Shown one piece after another: positions 23,197 through 33,789 of a stretch of 64,000 nt of DNA. Within the stretch, counting starts at the first letter, position 1. The number at the start of each line of letters is the position of its first letter. Position numbers and translations under genes: made by a program. This DNA comes from Saccharum officinarum (lineage: Eukaryota; Streptophyta; Magnoliopsida; Poales; Poaceae), in NCBI GenBank assembly GCA_020631735.1, contig CM036191.1:44678562-44742561 (forward strand), in the 5' to 3' direction. Under the pieces are notes generated by a model. The model did no database searches, had not been told where the DNA came from, and saw only the letters and a list, made by a program, of their open reading frames with translations.

Positions 23197-23796
23197 GTTT
23201 TACACTTTTTCCCAAATTTTGCTTAGATTTTGATTTATACCAAAAGGGGTAAACTAGGGTTGTGTTTTTCAGAGTTTTCGGAAAGGTTTTGAATTGAAAC
23301 TTAATTCTTTCTTAATTTGGGGTTACTTAGGGATCACACCCTCACCCTAGGATATCATTGAGTCAAGCCTCACATGGTTGACCAAATGGCTCCCTAGGTT
23401 GACCAGTTTGACTTAAGAAATTCTTTTAGTAATTCCTCAAATTTGAATTCGAATTCGAATCAGAAAACTTGTAACAAGCTTTGGATTCCAAACCCTAACT
23501 CAAACTTGAAGCTTCATTTTATAGGTTGGACTTGAGCTTATACCCTACACTTGGCACTAGTGTATAACACCGTCATACACCTCAAATTACGCAGGGTATA
23601 AACTAAGTATTTGCGGTGATAGTCGAAATTAGAGTTTTCGGATTTCGAACCACACAACTAGAAACACATTCAACCTAAGAATTCAAACTCATTTTAGTTG
23701 ATGCATAACATTGTTAACCTAATCATGGATGATTTGCAGTGCAAATGATGACATGGCAGGTTTTTTTTAGTTACTATAACACCAGGGGTGTTACGG

Positions 23797-23809
23797 CCCT
23801 TCCCCCTTA
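23797..23809 (-). other. Polypurine tract of element 2
   Basis: The minus strand reads AAGGGGGAAGGGC directly before the 3' LTR, the expected plus-strand primer site for reverse transcription. Confidence 0.85.
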
Positions 23810-23965
23810 AAGAAATCTCATCCCGAGATTTAAAGCCTTGGGTTAGGTAATGGAAAAGGAAACGTGTCAAACAAACACGTTCAAGACTTGTTCATAAAAC
23901 AGGTAGGTATTTTACATTACAAGGTTTAAAAAGAACGAGTTACAATCTAAAGAGGAAAGTGTAAC

Positions 23966-26900
23966 TTAGATAGAAGCAAAGAAGTCGGGAAAGTTCTCCA
24001 GCAAATAATCTTCAGATTCCCAAGTTGCTTCTTCTTCTGAATGTTGATTCCATTGAATCTTATACCACTTGATTGTTCTACTCCGTGTGACACGGTCTTT
24101 CTGATCCAAAACTCTGATAGGATGCTCTGAATATGTTAGATCTGGCTCAAGCTCGACCCCCTCGAAATCAATCACTTGGTCAGGTACTTGTAGACACTTC
24201 TTTAGTTGTGACACATGGAACACATTGTGCACTGCAGAGAGCTGTTCAGGTAACCTTAAACGGTAAGCCACTTTACCAAATCGTTCCAAAATTTGAAACG
24301 GTCCAATATATCTGGGTGCCAATTTGCCTTTAACCCCAAATCGGTTAACTCCTTTCATGGGTGATACCTTTAAGTATACATAATCTCCTTTGTCAAACAC
24401 CAGTGCTCGTCGTCTCTTATCTGCATAACTCTTTTGACGAGACTGTGCTATTTTTATATTATTTTGTATACGTCTGACTTTCTCTTCAGTTTCTTTTACT
24501 AAATCAACCCCGAAAAACCATCTCTCTCCTGATTCTGACCAATTCAGTGGAGTTCTGCATCGGCGTCCATACAGTGCTTCAAACGGTGTCATTTTGATAC
24601 TTTCTTGATAACTGTTATTATAAGAGAATTCTACTAAAGGTAAACAGTCATCCCAAGAATCCGAGTAATTGAGCACACAAGACCTCAACATATCTTCTAG
24701 AATCTGATTGACTCTTTCAGTCTGACCATCTGTTTGAGGATGATAAGCGGTACTATGCAGGAGTTTAGTACCCAGTGACTCATGTAAGTGCCTCCAGAAA
24801 TTGCTAACAAATTGTGTACCTCTATCAGATACAATTGTCTTGGGTATCCCATGCAGACTGACAATTCTGTCAAAATATATCTTAGCATACCGGATAGTTG
24901 GATATATAGTTTGAACTGGAATGAAATGTGCAGACTTAGTGAGGCGGTCCACAATAACCCAGATAGAATCAAACCCTTTTGCTGTTTTGGGCAAACCCAC
25001 AATGAAATCCATATTGATATCTTCCCATTTCCAGGCTGGAATGGGTAACGGCTGCAATGCTCCGACTGACTTCAAATGTACAGCTTTCACTCTCTGACAG
25101 GTGTCACACTTGGCTATGTATCTGGCAATCTCAATCTTCATCTTGGTCCACCAGAATCTTTGTTTCAGATCGTGATACATCTTATTACTTCCAGGATGGA
25201 TAGAAAATTTGGTCAAATGTGCTTCATCCAGAATCAACTGACGTAACTCCGGAACCTTAGGTACAACCAAACGATCTTTGAACCAGAGGACATCTGTTTC
25301 ATCAATTCTAAAACATAAACCTTTCCCCTTTCTGACTTTTTCCTTTATGTGGACTATACCCTTATCTTTCTTCTGAGCAGAAATAATCTGATCTCTTATA
25401 GTCATTTCCACTGTGATATTGGCAACACTACCATGCTGAACTATTTCAATACCCAACTTTTCTATCTCATAACACAAAGATAGCTCCAACGGTTTCACTG
25501 TCAAACAGTGGCAATGAGTCTTTCGACTGAGGGCATCGGCAACCACATTTGCCTTACCCGGATGATAATGTACTTCTAAGTCATAGTCCTTTATCAATTC
25601 TAACCATCTTCGTTGACGCATATTCAAATCAGACTGAGTGAAAATGTATTTCAAACTCTTGTGATCTGTATAGATGTGACATAGATTACCCAACAAATAA
25701 TGCCGCCATATCTTCAAGGCATGAACAACAGCCGCTAACTCTAAATCATGGGTTGGATAGTGCTCTTCATGTTGTTTGAGTTGGCGAGAAGCATAAGCAA
25801 TCACTCGACCTTCTTGCATTAACACACATCCAATACCAGTACCACAAGCATCACAATAGACATCAAACGGCTTTTCAATATTTGGTTGAGCTAACACTGG
25901 AGCAGTGGTTAACAACCTTTTTAAAGTCTGGAAAGCCTTCTCACATTCTGATGACCAAACAAATTTAACCTGAATCTTCAACAACTCAGTGATAGGTTTT
26001 GATATCTTCGAGAAATCAGGAATGAATCGACGGTAATAACCCGCCATTCCTAGGAAACTGCGAACTTGATGAACAGTACTTGGGGACTTCCAATCTAATA
26101 TATCCCTTACTTTGCCAGGATCAACAGCAACACCTTCTGCCGACAAAACATGTCCAAGAAATGGCACCTCCTTAAGCCAAAACTCGCATTTGCTGAACTT
26201 AGCATACAACTGATGTTCTCTCAGGCGACTGAGAACGATGCGTAAATGTTCTGCATGTTCTTTCTTGTTTTTGGAGTAAACCAAAATATCATCAATGAAG
26301 ACAACAACAAACTTATCGAGCTCGAGCATGAAAACCGAATTCATGAGATACATGAAATGAGCAGGTGCATTGGTAAGACCAAAGGACATGACTAGATATT
26401 CATAAAGACCATATCTAGTAGTGAAAGCAGTCTTTGGAATGTCCTCAGGGCGAATTTTTATTTGGTGGTAGCCAGATCGAAGATCGATCTTAGAAAATAC
26501 TTTGGCTCCAGCAAGTTGATCAAAGAGTAGATCAATACGAGGCAGTGGATACTTATTCTTGATAGTCACTTCATTCAACGGACGATAATCAACACACAGT
26601 CTCAAGGTTTTGTCCTTCTTTTTCACAAATATGGCTGGACATCCCCACGGTGAAGAACTAGGTTGAATAAAACCTTTATCATGCAACTCTTGTAATTGTA
26701 TCTTGAGCTCTGCTAATTCTTTCGGTGGCATTCTGTATGCTCTTCTAGATATTGGGGCAGTGCCAGGTTTCAACTCAATTACAAATTCCACATCTCTGTC
26801 AGGAGGTAATCCAGGTAGATCATCTGGGAAAACATCTGGGAACTCACAAACTACAGGTATATCACTGATTTCTTTCACAGAAGTTGCACAAACTCTTTCA

Positions 26901-27112
26901 ACTGCCCTTTTTGGTGTTTGAAGTTGGATAAGAAGTTGAGAACTACTATCAGGTAAGTTCAGTCTTATTGTTCTATTCAGAGTATCTATTACAGCTCTGC
27001 GCTGATACATCCAGTTCATTCCTAGGATCACATCTATATCCTGATCCTTCAAAATTATCATGGACGTGGGAAAAGTATGCCCACCCAATTCTATAGGTAC
27101 CTGATGTACCAT
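23966..27112 (-). CDS. pol of element 2: protease end, RT, RNase H, integrase, chromodomain
   Basis: An open frame of 1048 codons. The first ~50 residues are the end of the aspartic protease (VILGMNWM). RT: catalytic Asp ~210 (SKID) and ~274/275 (FIDD). RNase H: Asp ~421 (DVYCDA), Glu ~458 (HDLELAA), Asp ~483 (IYTDHKS). Integrase: zinc-binding H632, H639, C669, C672, then D702, D763 and E799, the standard D-D-35-E spacing. The GPY/F module ([15 protein letters not shown]) and a C-terminal chromodomain (about 985-1045, [16 protein letters not shown] and [14 protein letters not shown]) follow. All catalytic residues I can check are present. It is not autonomous here: the frame continues upstream to gag but a TAG at 27143-27145 interrupts it within the protease. 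The first Met is internal, not a true start. Confidence 0.92.
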   Translation of the reverse strand: MVHQVPIELGGHTFPTSMIILKDQDIDVILGMNWMYQRRAVIDTLNRTIRLNLPDSSSQLLIQLQTPKRAVERVCATSVKEISDIPVVCEFPDVFPDDLPGLPPDRDVEFVIELKPGTAPISRRAYRMPPKELAELKIQLQELHDKGFIQPSSSPWGCPAIFVKKKDKTLRLCVDYRPLNEVTIKNKYPLPRIDLLFDQLAGAKVFSKIDLRSGYHQIKIRPEDIPKTAFTTRYGLYEYLVMSFGLTNAPAHFMYLMNSVFMLELDKFVVVFIDDILVYSKNKKEHAEHLRIVLSRLREHQLYAKFSKCEFWLKEVPFLGHVLSAEGVAVDPGKVRDILDWKSPSTVHQVRSFLGMAGYYRRFIPDFSKISKPITELLKIQVKFVWSSECEKAFQTLKRLLTTAPVLAQPNIEKPFDVYCDACGTGIGCVLMQEGRVIAYASRQLKQHEEHYPTHDLELAAVVHALKIWRHYLLGNLCHIYTDHKSLKYIFTQSDLNMRQRRWLELIKDYDLEVHYHPGKANVVADALSRKTHCHCLTVKPLELSLCYEIEKLGIEIVQHGSVANITVEMTIRDQIISAQKKDKGIVHIKEKVRKGKGLCFRIDETDVLWFKDRLVVPKVPELRQLILDEAHLTKFSIHPGSNKMYHDLKQRFWWTKMKIEIARYIAKCDTCQRVKAVHLKSVGALQPLPIPAWKWEDINMDFIVGLPKTAKGFDSIWVIVDRLTKSAHFIPVQTIYPTIRYAKIYFDRIVSLHGIPKTIVSDRGTQFVSNFWRHLHESLGTKLLHSTAYHPQTDGQTERVNQILEDMLRSCVLNYSDSWDDCLPLVEFSYNNSYQESIKMTPFEALYGRRCRTPLNWSESGERWFFGVDLVKETEEKVRRIQNNIKIAQSRQKSYADKRRRALVFDKGDYVYLKVSPMKGVNRFGVKGKLAPRYIGPFQILERFGKVAYRLRLPEQLSAVHNVFHVSQLKKCLQVPDQVIDFEGVELEPDLTYSEHPIRVLDQKDRVTRSRTIKWYKIQWNQHSEEEATWESEDYLLENFPDFFASI

Positions 27113-28456
27113 TTCTTTAGTACACAGACGACCCCCGGGCGACTATATAAAGAAGTTCTCTTTTGTTTCCCCAATTGGAATTGCATGTTTCATAACAAAT
27201 GTACGATTGATGAATGTATGTGATGCGCCCGAATCAAAAAGCATAACTGCAGGGTGATTTGCGACAGGAAACATACCCATCATGACGGGCTCTCCTTCAG
27301 GTATTGCCCCGGCCTGCGTGTAAAAGACTCGTCCAGTTTTCTTCTCGGCCTTGCCCTTCTGAGCATTCTGGTTATTGCCCCTCTGCTGATTCTGGTTCTG
27401 TTGTTGGGGCACAACAGCTTTCTGATAATTCTGATTATACTGTCTCGGGTATGGACACTCCCTTGAGAAATGCCCGGTCTTTCCACTGTTATAACAGGGA
27501 TAATTATTGATATTATTGCCCTGCTGAAGTGGGGGACGAATGCCAGGAGCATTCGGCTGACGTGGATAGGATAGAGCTGCAACAGGATGGACAAATGCCT
27601 GTTGCCGGGCTTGGAATTGTGGTGGACGAAAAGAAGGACAGAAATGATTTTGGGGATGGTATATTATCTTCTGGCGCTTTTGATTACCACCAGATGGTCC
27701 ATACGACACCTTCTTCTTCTTAGCCTCTTTATGCTTCCGGTATTCTTCTTCTGACGAAAGAGCAATATCAACGGCCTCATGATAAGTCACATTGAGGCAA
27801 CCAGTCATCATAGTGCGAATCTTCGAGTTCAGACCCCTCATAAAACAAGCTTGCTTCTTGCGATCAGAGTTGATTTGATCAGCAGCATACTATGATAGAT
27901 GATTGAACTTGCCCACATATTGCATTACTGTCTGGTCTCCCTGCTTCAGTGCAAGAAATTCCTCCAACTTTCTGATCATAATTCCTTCTGGAATAAAGTG
28001 AGCTCGGAAAGCCGCACGGAATTCCGCCCAGGTCACCCGATGACCAGCTGGCTGTGCAGCAAGGTGATTTCCCCACCATGCTCCGGCAGCACCCCGAAGC
28101 TATTGGGCTGCAAACATTGGCTTCTGGTAGTCGCTACACTCTATGAGTTCAAACTTTTGCTCCATAGTGCGGAGCCAGTCATCTGCTTCTAACGGTTCAT
28201 CAGCTCTGGAAAACACTGGGGGCCGGGTATCAGTGAAATCCACATAAGTGGTCTCATTCCGGTGGTTATTCCGACCCCAATTGCCAGGTGGTGCATTGTG
28301 ATTATTCTGAACCACTTCCCTTAGTAACCTAGCATTTTCTGCGGTAGCATTGACAAGAGCAATCATAGCCTCTGCCATATTTAGTGGAATGGGTGGTGGA
28401 TTAGGGACACCATTCCCACCCTATGCAGCCCCCGTACCATCATCATTATGAGCCAT
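27113..28456 (-). pseudogene. gag-protease of element 2, interrupted by four TAG codons
   Basis: The frame starts MAHNDDGTG at 28456 and stays in one register to pol. The gag core is visible (ADDWLRTMEQKFEL, GAWWGNHL, EFRAAFRAHFIPEG, LKQGDQTV), then a Gln-rich tail, a zinc knuckle and protease LFDSGASHTFINRTF. Stops are TAG at 28421-28423, 28100-28102, 27890-27892 and 27143-27145. There is no TAA or TGA and no frameshift. In the knuckle CYNSGKTGHFSREC the second metal-binding Cys is Ser. The stop at 27143 lies just after the protease Asp motif. Several stops sit where gag relatives have Gln, consistent with CAG to TAG changes. Confidence 0.85.
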
Positions 28457-28636
28457 CTGTTGATAACAAGCCAAACTTTATTCATAAACTTTTATTGAAC
28501 CTTTACAAAAGCGATTACAAACACACCACACAGATGCATTTATTTATTATACAGGTCCGCACACATGCCGGACTTCCCAGTTAGCTAAGGCTGACAACAA
28601 ACATAAACTTCTAACTACACACTGCACTTGACCAAC

Positions 28637-29200
28637 TCAGTCCTCACGGTCAGTGTCCAGTCCTGAAACGTGACCTCCTTCATTGTCACTCTCGTCCACA
28701 GGCTCTATCTCCTCCGGATCTTCTTCTTCCTCTGACTCCTCTGCAGATTCCCCACCATCAGCGAGGATAACACTAGGGTCTAGCTCAGCTGCACCAGGTG
28801 GAGGATGCAGTTGATAGAACAACTGATGTACTTCCTCGTGGAGAACCTGATTATCTCCCTCCAGATCGTTAACATAGAACTGTAACTCCTCAGCACGTTC
28901 CCTGGCAACATCCTCTCGGTGCCATGCCTCATTCCTTTCCGTCACTAATCGACCCATCATCCGCTCACAGCTCAGATGAGCCCCAGTGAGCCTTCGTAGC
29001 TGATTCTGTAACTCTCCGACCTGGATAGCATCCATAGCTCTATCACGTGTAGCCTGGGCTAACTCGGCGGAAAGCCTCTCTATCTCCGTCTGAGGGACAG
29101 TCCTGCTGCCGCTAGCACTTTCATCCCTGGGAGCAAGATGGTGACGAGGAACTCCCTTCGGTCCGGTGGACTTGCGGGGCGTCAACTTAGTACGGGCCAT
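28637..29200 (-). CDS. ORF0 of element 2: coiled-coil protein with histone H3 tail mimic
   Basis: An intact 187-codon frame between primer site and gag, same strand as gag-pol, 180 bases upstream of the gag start. After Met the protein reads ARTKLTPRKSTGPK. Against the canonical H3 tail, 11 of the first 14 positions are identical in register, including R2, K4, R8, K9, S10, T11 and K14; PR and LA follow one residue later than in H3. Residues 36-130 are rich in Glu, Leu, Arg and Gln with heptad-like spacing (TEIERLSAELAQ, LQFYVNDLEGDNQVLHEEV), suggesting a coiled coil. The C-terminus (about 145-187) is strongly acidic (SAEESEEEEDPEEIE). There is no catalytic motif. A role in contacting H3-tail readers or modifiers is inference; the sequence match itself is direct. 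Confidence 0.8.
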   Translation of the reverse strand: MARTKLTPRKSTGPKGVPRHHLAPRDESASGSRTVPQTEIERLSAELAQATRDRAMDAIQVGELQNQLRRLTGAHLSCERMMGRLVTERNEAWHREDVARERAEELQFYVNDLEGDNQVLHEEVHQLFYQLHPPPGAAELDPSVILADGGESAEESEEEEDPEEIEPVDESDNEGGHVSGLDTDRED

Positions 29201-29585
29201 CCTGTAGCGGGAAAAGGTAGAATTTGATAAAGATAGCTGGGGAGGATCTGAAGGTTAGCATGAATAGGATTGATACTACTTAACCCAAACCTCATTAACG
29301 GGGAAGGTAAATTAACAGATTCATTAAGCATGATGCATGACTTAACATACGGACGATCATTAAAGAGTTTTGAATTAACTGCACAAGGGTAACAGAACAT
29401 AAACTTTATTTATAGGGCACTTTTAATATGCTAGTCCACCAAAGCTTTTAAACATGACTAAAGATCTACCAGAGGAATAGAGATAGGTAATAAGCAATTT
29501 GGACCAAAATAGTCAGTTACTTTTATTTGACCCAAACGTTTTGAAGTTTTTGAAATGTAATACTACAATCGCTCTGTCCATGATC
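29201..29585 (-). other. 5' leader of element 2
   Basis: About 385 bases between primer site and ORF0, AT-rich, without a credible ORF; it would hold the packaging and dimerisation signals but none can be pinpointed. Confidence 0.6.
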
Positions 29586-29597
29586 GCTCTGATACCA
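29586..29597 (-). other. Primer binding site of element 2, initiator tRNA-Met type
   Basis: The minus strand reads TGGTATCAGAGC, two bases from the LTR start at 29600. Confidence 0.92.
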
Positions 29598-29599
29598 GC

Positions 29600-30166
29600 T
29601 GTGGCAGAACCTCCTAAATAATATGGCCCACATGTACTTGTTATCGTCTTAAAAGACCTCTAACCACCATACATGTGTACCACATTACTTAAAAAGTCTG
29701 TCGGGTGTCCACGGGAAACCCGAATCATCCACAATCTTCCGAGCAGGATCACATTACAGAGGCATCATAGTATTACAACAGTTTATATAATAAATTACAT
29801 CAGAGTACAAAAGCGGAAGTCTTACATAACATAAGTTTACAAACTTGATGTTCCAAACTTACAAAACTTAAGTTTAGTGTTACAACCATAGTAGTGGAGT
29901 AGCATTATTAACATTATTACAACACCCAAACGCGATGCTCTGCCCAAGAGCCAAACATCTCTACTCGTCGTCACTCGTCGCAAAGACAGTCATGCAACAG
30001 GGTCCAAAACACACCTGCTCATGACACGCACCTGCAACAGGGGTTTAACAAACCCTGAGTACGAAAGTACTCAACAAGACTTAACCGACAAAAATAAGTG
30101 GAACGACTCAGGAATGCAGGCTCAGGGGAATCAAGGTGAGGTTCCAGCAGGAAGTCCAATTTTTTG
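29600..30166 (-). repeat. Truncated 5' LTR of element 2
   Basis: Matches 19587-20155 with about eight differences, then stops at 30164-30167 and continues as the ORF0 of the copy-B element. The missing part includes the promoter region, so this copy should not drive its own transcription. Confidence 0.9.
30056..30073. other. LTR hairpin copy in the truncated 5' LTR
   Basis: Same stem and GAAA loop as at 20043. Confidence 0.7.
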
Positions 30167-30805
30167 CAGAGCCAAGACCTGCCAAACACCCTCATGATCA
30201 TTGCGAGGAAGGAACCTAAAGCGATCCTCCGTCATGGCCTCAAAGCGACGACCATGGTAGTGGATGTAGGGGTCCTGTGCTGCATCCTCCATGCCATCCA
30301 AGGCATGGGCCCTCCTGGCAGGGGCACAGTGGACAGTCTCCACCTCATGTCCATTCTTGATGTCGTTCCAGGCGGTGACCACCAGCTCTACCTTCCAGAA
30401 GGTAGCCTCCAATGGATGCTGGTACTCTGCACAGTGGTAGCTGATGGAGGCGTGCAGGTCGGGGTAGTAGTCGTCCAGCACATGAGTGAGGAGGGTGTGG
30501 TAGTAGGCTGTCTTTAGGGCTGTCTTGAAGTAGTACTTGCACTTCCAGCCTATCTCCTCATCCACCACGGGGACAGCTGGGGATGGTGCAGGTGTAGGGG
30601 AAGTAGCCGTCGACTCCTCAGGTGAAGCTATGACAGGATAGACCGGTGCGACAGCTGGAGTAGGAGCAGGTGCAGGCGTCGGGGTAGCCATCTCCTCGTC
30701 GTCGGAGATGATCACAATCTCCTTCTCTGGCTGTGGAGCACGTGGGGTGAACAGGGCACGATAGCCAGCAGTGCTGAGGCGAGCAGTCTTCGGATTATGA
30801 GACAT
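30167..30805 (-). pseudogene. ORF0 of element 1 family, second copy, 3' truncated
   Basis: Keeps the first ~213 residues of the 282-residue protein at 6895-7743, including TARLSTAG and IVIISDDEE, with only a few substitutions. It then runs into the LTR of element 2 and loses the C-terminal coiled coil. Confidence 0.8.
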
Positions 30806-30983
30806 CTATAGATTTAAAGTGAGATAGAATTAGAATCAACAATTTTATATAATAGATTAAGGTATGAAAAAGCATAAATGTTTTAATAAAATAACAAGAA
30901 TAAGATAGTAAGCAAGAAAACAGAGGAGCAAAGATGCTAAAACGACCGTTTTCTAACTAGGCTTGCGTCCTACAGTCAACATG

Positions 30984-30995
30984 GCTCTGATATCA
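30984..30995 (-). other. Mutated primer binding site (copy B)
   Basis: The minus strand reads TGATATCAGAGC instead of TGGTATCAGAGC, one mismatch to the tRNA-Met complement. Confidence 0.8.
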
Positions 30996-30998
30996 ATT

Positions 30999-33789
30999 TG
31001 TCACACCCAATTTTAAGGATAAAATTGAATGCACAAAACTTGTGTGTGCCCAGGGATCAATCACACACACAAGCTGACAAATTACATAAAGTATCATCAC
31101 GGTGTCCTTACATCAGATCCATAATATAACTTAGTCTTACATCACACAGCAGAATATAAAAAGGTAACTCTCTCGTGGGGCTTCATCACAGGGAAGGTCA
31201 ACTAGTTGACCAGAAAGCCTAAAAATCCTCAGGGAATTCCTCATACCCGTTGTCATCTGTTACCCTTCCGGGATTTTTATCCAAATAAAGAAAATAAACA
31301 AGCGTAAGTACATCTCGTACTTAACAAGTTAACATGGGGTTATGAAGCTCAAACAGGTTGACACTGGTTTACTGCGGTTAGCATTTTTAGTAAGACAAGC
31401 TCTTATTATCAGATATTATCAAATTATGCTTAAGCTCCCATTTAATCCCATATGAACAGATATCAGGGTCAAGTGTATCATATAACATCATAGAACATCT
31501 TAAATGGTCATCAACAAGTATCTAGTTATTCTGTGAGTTTTCCAGGCCGCTCGTGACCGTGAGCACAGCTGTTATAACAGTTTGTTACCCTCTGCAGAGG
31601 TGGTGCACATTCACCGCGAGTCGTGATTCCCATATGCCCGGGTTAATTACTCCCATGTCACTGCCAAGGTGAGCGGGCAGGGTACACTATGAAGCCATTT
31701 CATAGGTTTCTCTAACAAGTTAGGGCCGCTAGGTTTCCTCGGCAGGCAGATGTAGGAACCCCCCTTTCCTATGGCACATATCCATCGCGGCTATACACAT
31801 AGGAACAGAGGCAGCCCTATACCCAACGTGGCTAGCCCCTTTTGCGCAATAAAGGTAACCTCTAACTAGCTAGAAAATGTCCTATTACTGAGCTAAAGTC
31901 AAAGCCATATGACTCTCCCGGTTGCACTGTCAATCCTAGCTTTTGCCGACAGATAAGTCCTTATGGAGGGCCAGGAGCAACATGATCGAAAGTCATTTGC
32001 ACCTTCGCCCTATGGAACAGTTGTTATAACTCATGTTATACTTTTAGTTCCATAGAATCATTCATAATCGTATAGATCATGTTCAGTTAGAGCACTAGCA
32101 ATCTACCCATATGCAAATAACCCATAGGAGACAAGGAACAGGATAATCCATCACTAGGATGTCCTTACGGGTATCAAATTTAGACACATGCAAATGAGTA
32201 ATTGATTAAAGTGAAATAGGACATCAAGGTAGGCCCATGTTATACTTGCCTTGGTTCACAAACTCTTGCCGATCCTGCTGGTCGTCGAAGAATTCTTGGT
32301 CTCCAACGTTCTCCTCACCGTCTGAACGCGACCAACACGGCAACATACAACATTCCAAAAGCATTCATGCAAAGCAAACATTCCTATCATTAGAATAGTA
32401 CACCAACAGTATAGAAAACAAGATAAAATGTTTGTGAAAATAATCTACGTCTCGCTACGATCACGTCAACGCGATGTTCACGAAAAACAGAGCTAAAATG
32501 CGAAAGTTATGATTTAAACGGGATTTCCTATAGCAATATATTTAATTAAATCTAACCATGAAATTAAAAATTTCCAAACTTCACTAACAGTGATTCTAAC
32601 ATGTAGATTATGAAATTACGGAGCTAACGCGATTTGAACGGATCAATTCAGACCTAAAACGACAATTTTATAAGCAAAACAGTTCAAATGACATTTCTAT
32701 AAATACTGAAAACGTATTTTAGACTAAAGCAGTGAACTTTATGCTTTCAAAACGAGAATGCGTACTCAGGGAAATGCGCATTGGACTGCGGGTTCTATTC
32801 ATCCGAAACCGAGGGACTCTTTAGCATATTTACACGTGAAAGGGTATCGGCCTACGTGGGCCGTCGATCAAGCAACGGATGGCCTGAAACAGATGGGAGG
32901 GAGAGAGAAAGAGGCGCCGGCGGCCGGCACAGTGACAGCCACGGCGGCGCAGCCATGGCCGGCGGCAAGGACTCGCCGGCGAGCTCGGTTCGGGGGCTTT
33001 GGTCCACGATTCGATGAACCGCAAACACCGGAAGAGAGAGGGGGAGCAGGCGAACACGTCCAGGCCGAGAAGACAGCCGGGGAGCTCAGTTGGCGCGGTG
33101 GCCACCATGGCCGGCGAGGCGGAGGTCATCAGCGCATGCGGCTAGAGCCCTAGGGGCCACGAAACTCGAATTAAATGGCATGGGGAGGTAGAGGGGAGCA
33201 TGGCGAGGCTCACAGCGGGGAACTCGGGGTCGGAGACGGCTCGGGGAAGGCGGGTCACGGCGGACGGCGGACGGCGGTCTTCGGTGCTTCGCCGTACGTC
33301 GGTTGCGGCCTCCGAGGCGTGAGCGAGGGCGAAAACAGAGCGGGGAGAGGCAGCAGGGGGCGGCTCGGGTGCGGGCTCTGTTTTGTAGAGGCCAGGGCGC
33401 GAGGGAAGGGCGCTCCCATGACGCGCGTGGAGCGGGGCGTCGGTTGCTGCAGGCGCACGCGCGGGCGGTTGCGGGACGCGCGGAAGGAGGTGGGGGGAGG
33501 AGCTGACAGGCGGGGGCCGGGCGTCAGCGGCTGGGGAAGGGAGGCACAACGGTTGCCAGCGGCGCGCGCGACATGGGCCGGCCCAGGAAGGAAGAAGGGG
33601 AGAGGCGGGCGACGCGCTGGGCTGGGCCGGAGCGGGACGCCAGGGGAGGCAAGGAGGGCCGAGCTGACGCGGCTGCTCGGGCTGGGCCGAAAATCCAGGA
33701 AGAGAGGGGGAAGGAGAAAAGAAAGAATTTTTCCTTTTTCTTTTTCCAAACAAATTTTCCAAAAGCATTTTAATTTCAAATTTCAATTC
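30999..33789 (-). repeat. LTR of element 1 family, copy B, lacking 195 bases of U3
   Basis: Starts TGTCACACCC and follows 7936-10721, then jumps to the equivalent of 12036. Hairpin at 31305-31323, GC block at about 32760-33720. Confidence 0.85.

Larger units (their letters stand above)
19587..23795 (-). repeat. 3' LTR of element 2 (4.2 kb)
   Basis: The plus strand starts TGTGGCAGAACCTCC and ends GGGGTGTTACG beside the purine tract; the terminal CA is apparently mutated to CG. It holds a hairpin at 20043-20060, a GC-rich block at 21800-22760, and three ~169-bp repeats at about 22826-23196. No gene inside; ORFs in the GC block overlap on both strands and match nothing. Confidence 0.85.
19587..30166 (-). 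mobile_element. Element 2: Tekay/Del-like chromovirus with H3-mimic ORF0, nearly complete
   Basis: Sense order on the minus strand: truncated 5' LTR (30166-29600), primer site, ORF0, gag-protease-RT-RNase H-integrase-chromodomain in one frame, purine tract, 3' LTR (23795-19587). The single polyprotein frame runs from 28456 to 23966 with four TAG codons and no frameshift. The 5' LTR is cut after 567 bases and fused to the copy-B ORF0. The left flank is GCCGC inside CACTA 1. Over the 570 bases of LTR that can be compared I count about eight differences, pointing to a fairly young insertion. Confidence 0.88.

Noticed and set aside
27879..28079. 66-codon minus-strand ORF within gag of element 2
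   Set aside because: Out of frame with gag; the true frame passes through here with stops at 28100 and 27890.
27143..28456. Programmed readthrough of TAG codons in gag-pol
   Set aside because: Four stops, including one soon after the gag start, and no typical readthrough context; decay is simpler.
28637..29200. A captured real histone H3 gene
   Set aside because: Similarity stops after about residue 22; the remainder is coiled coil and acidic tail with no histone fold.
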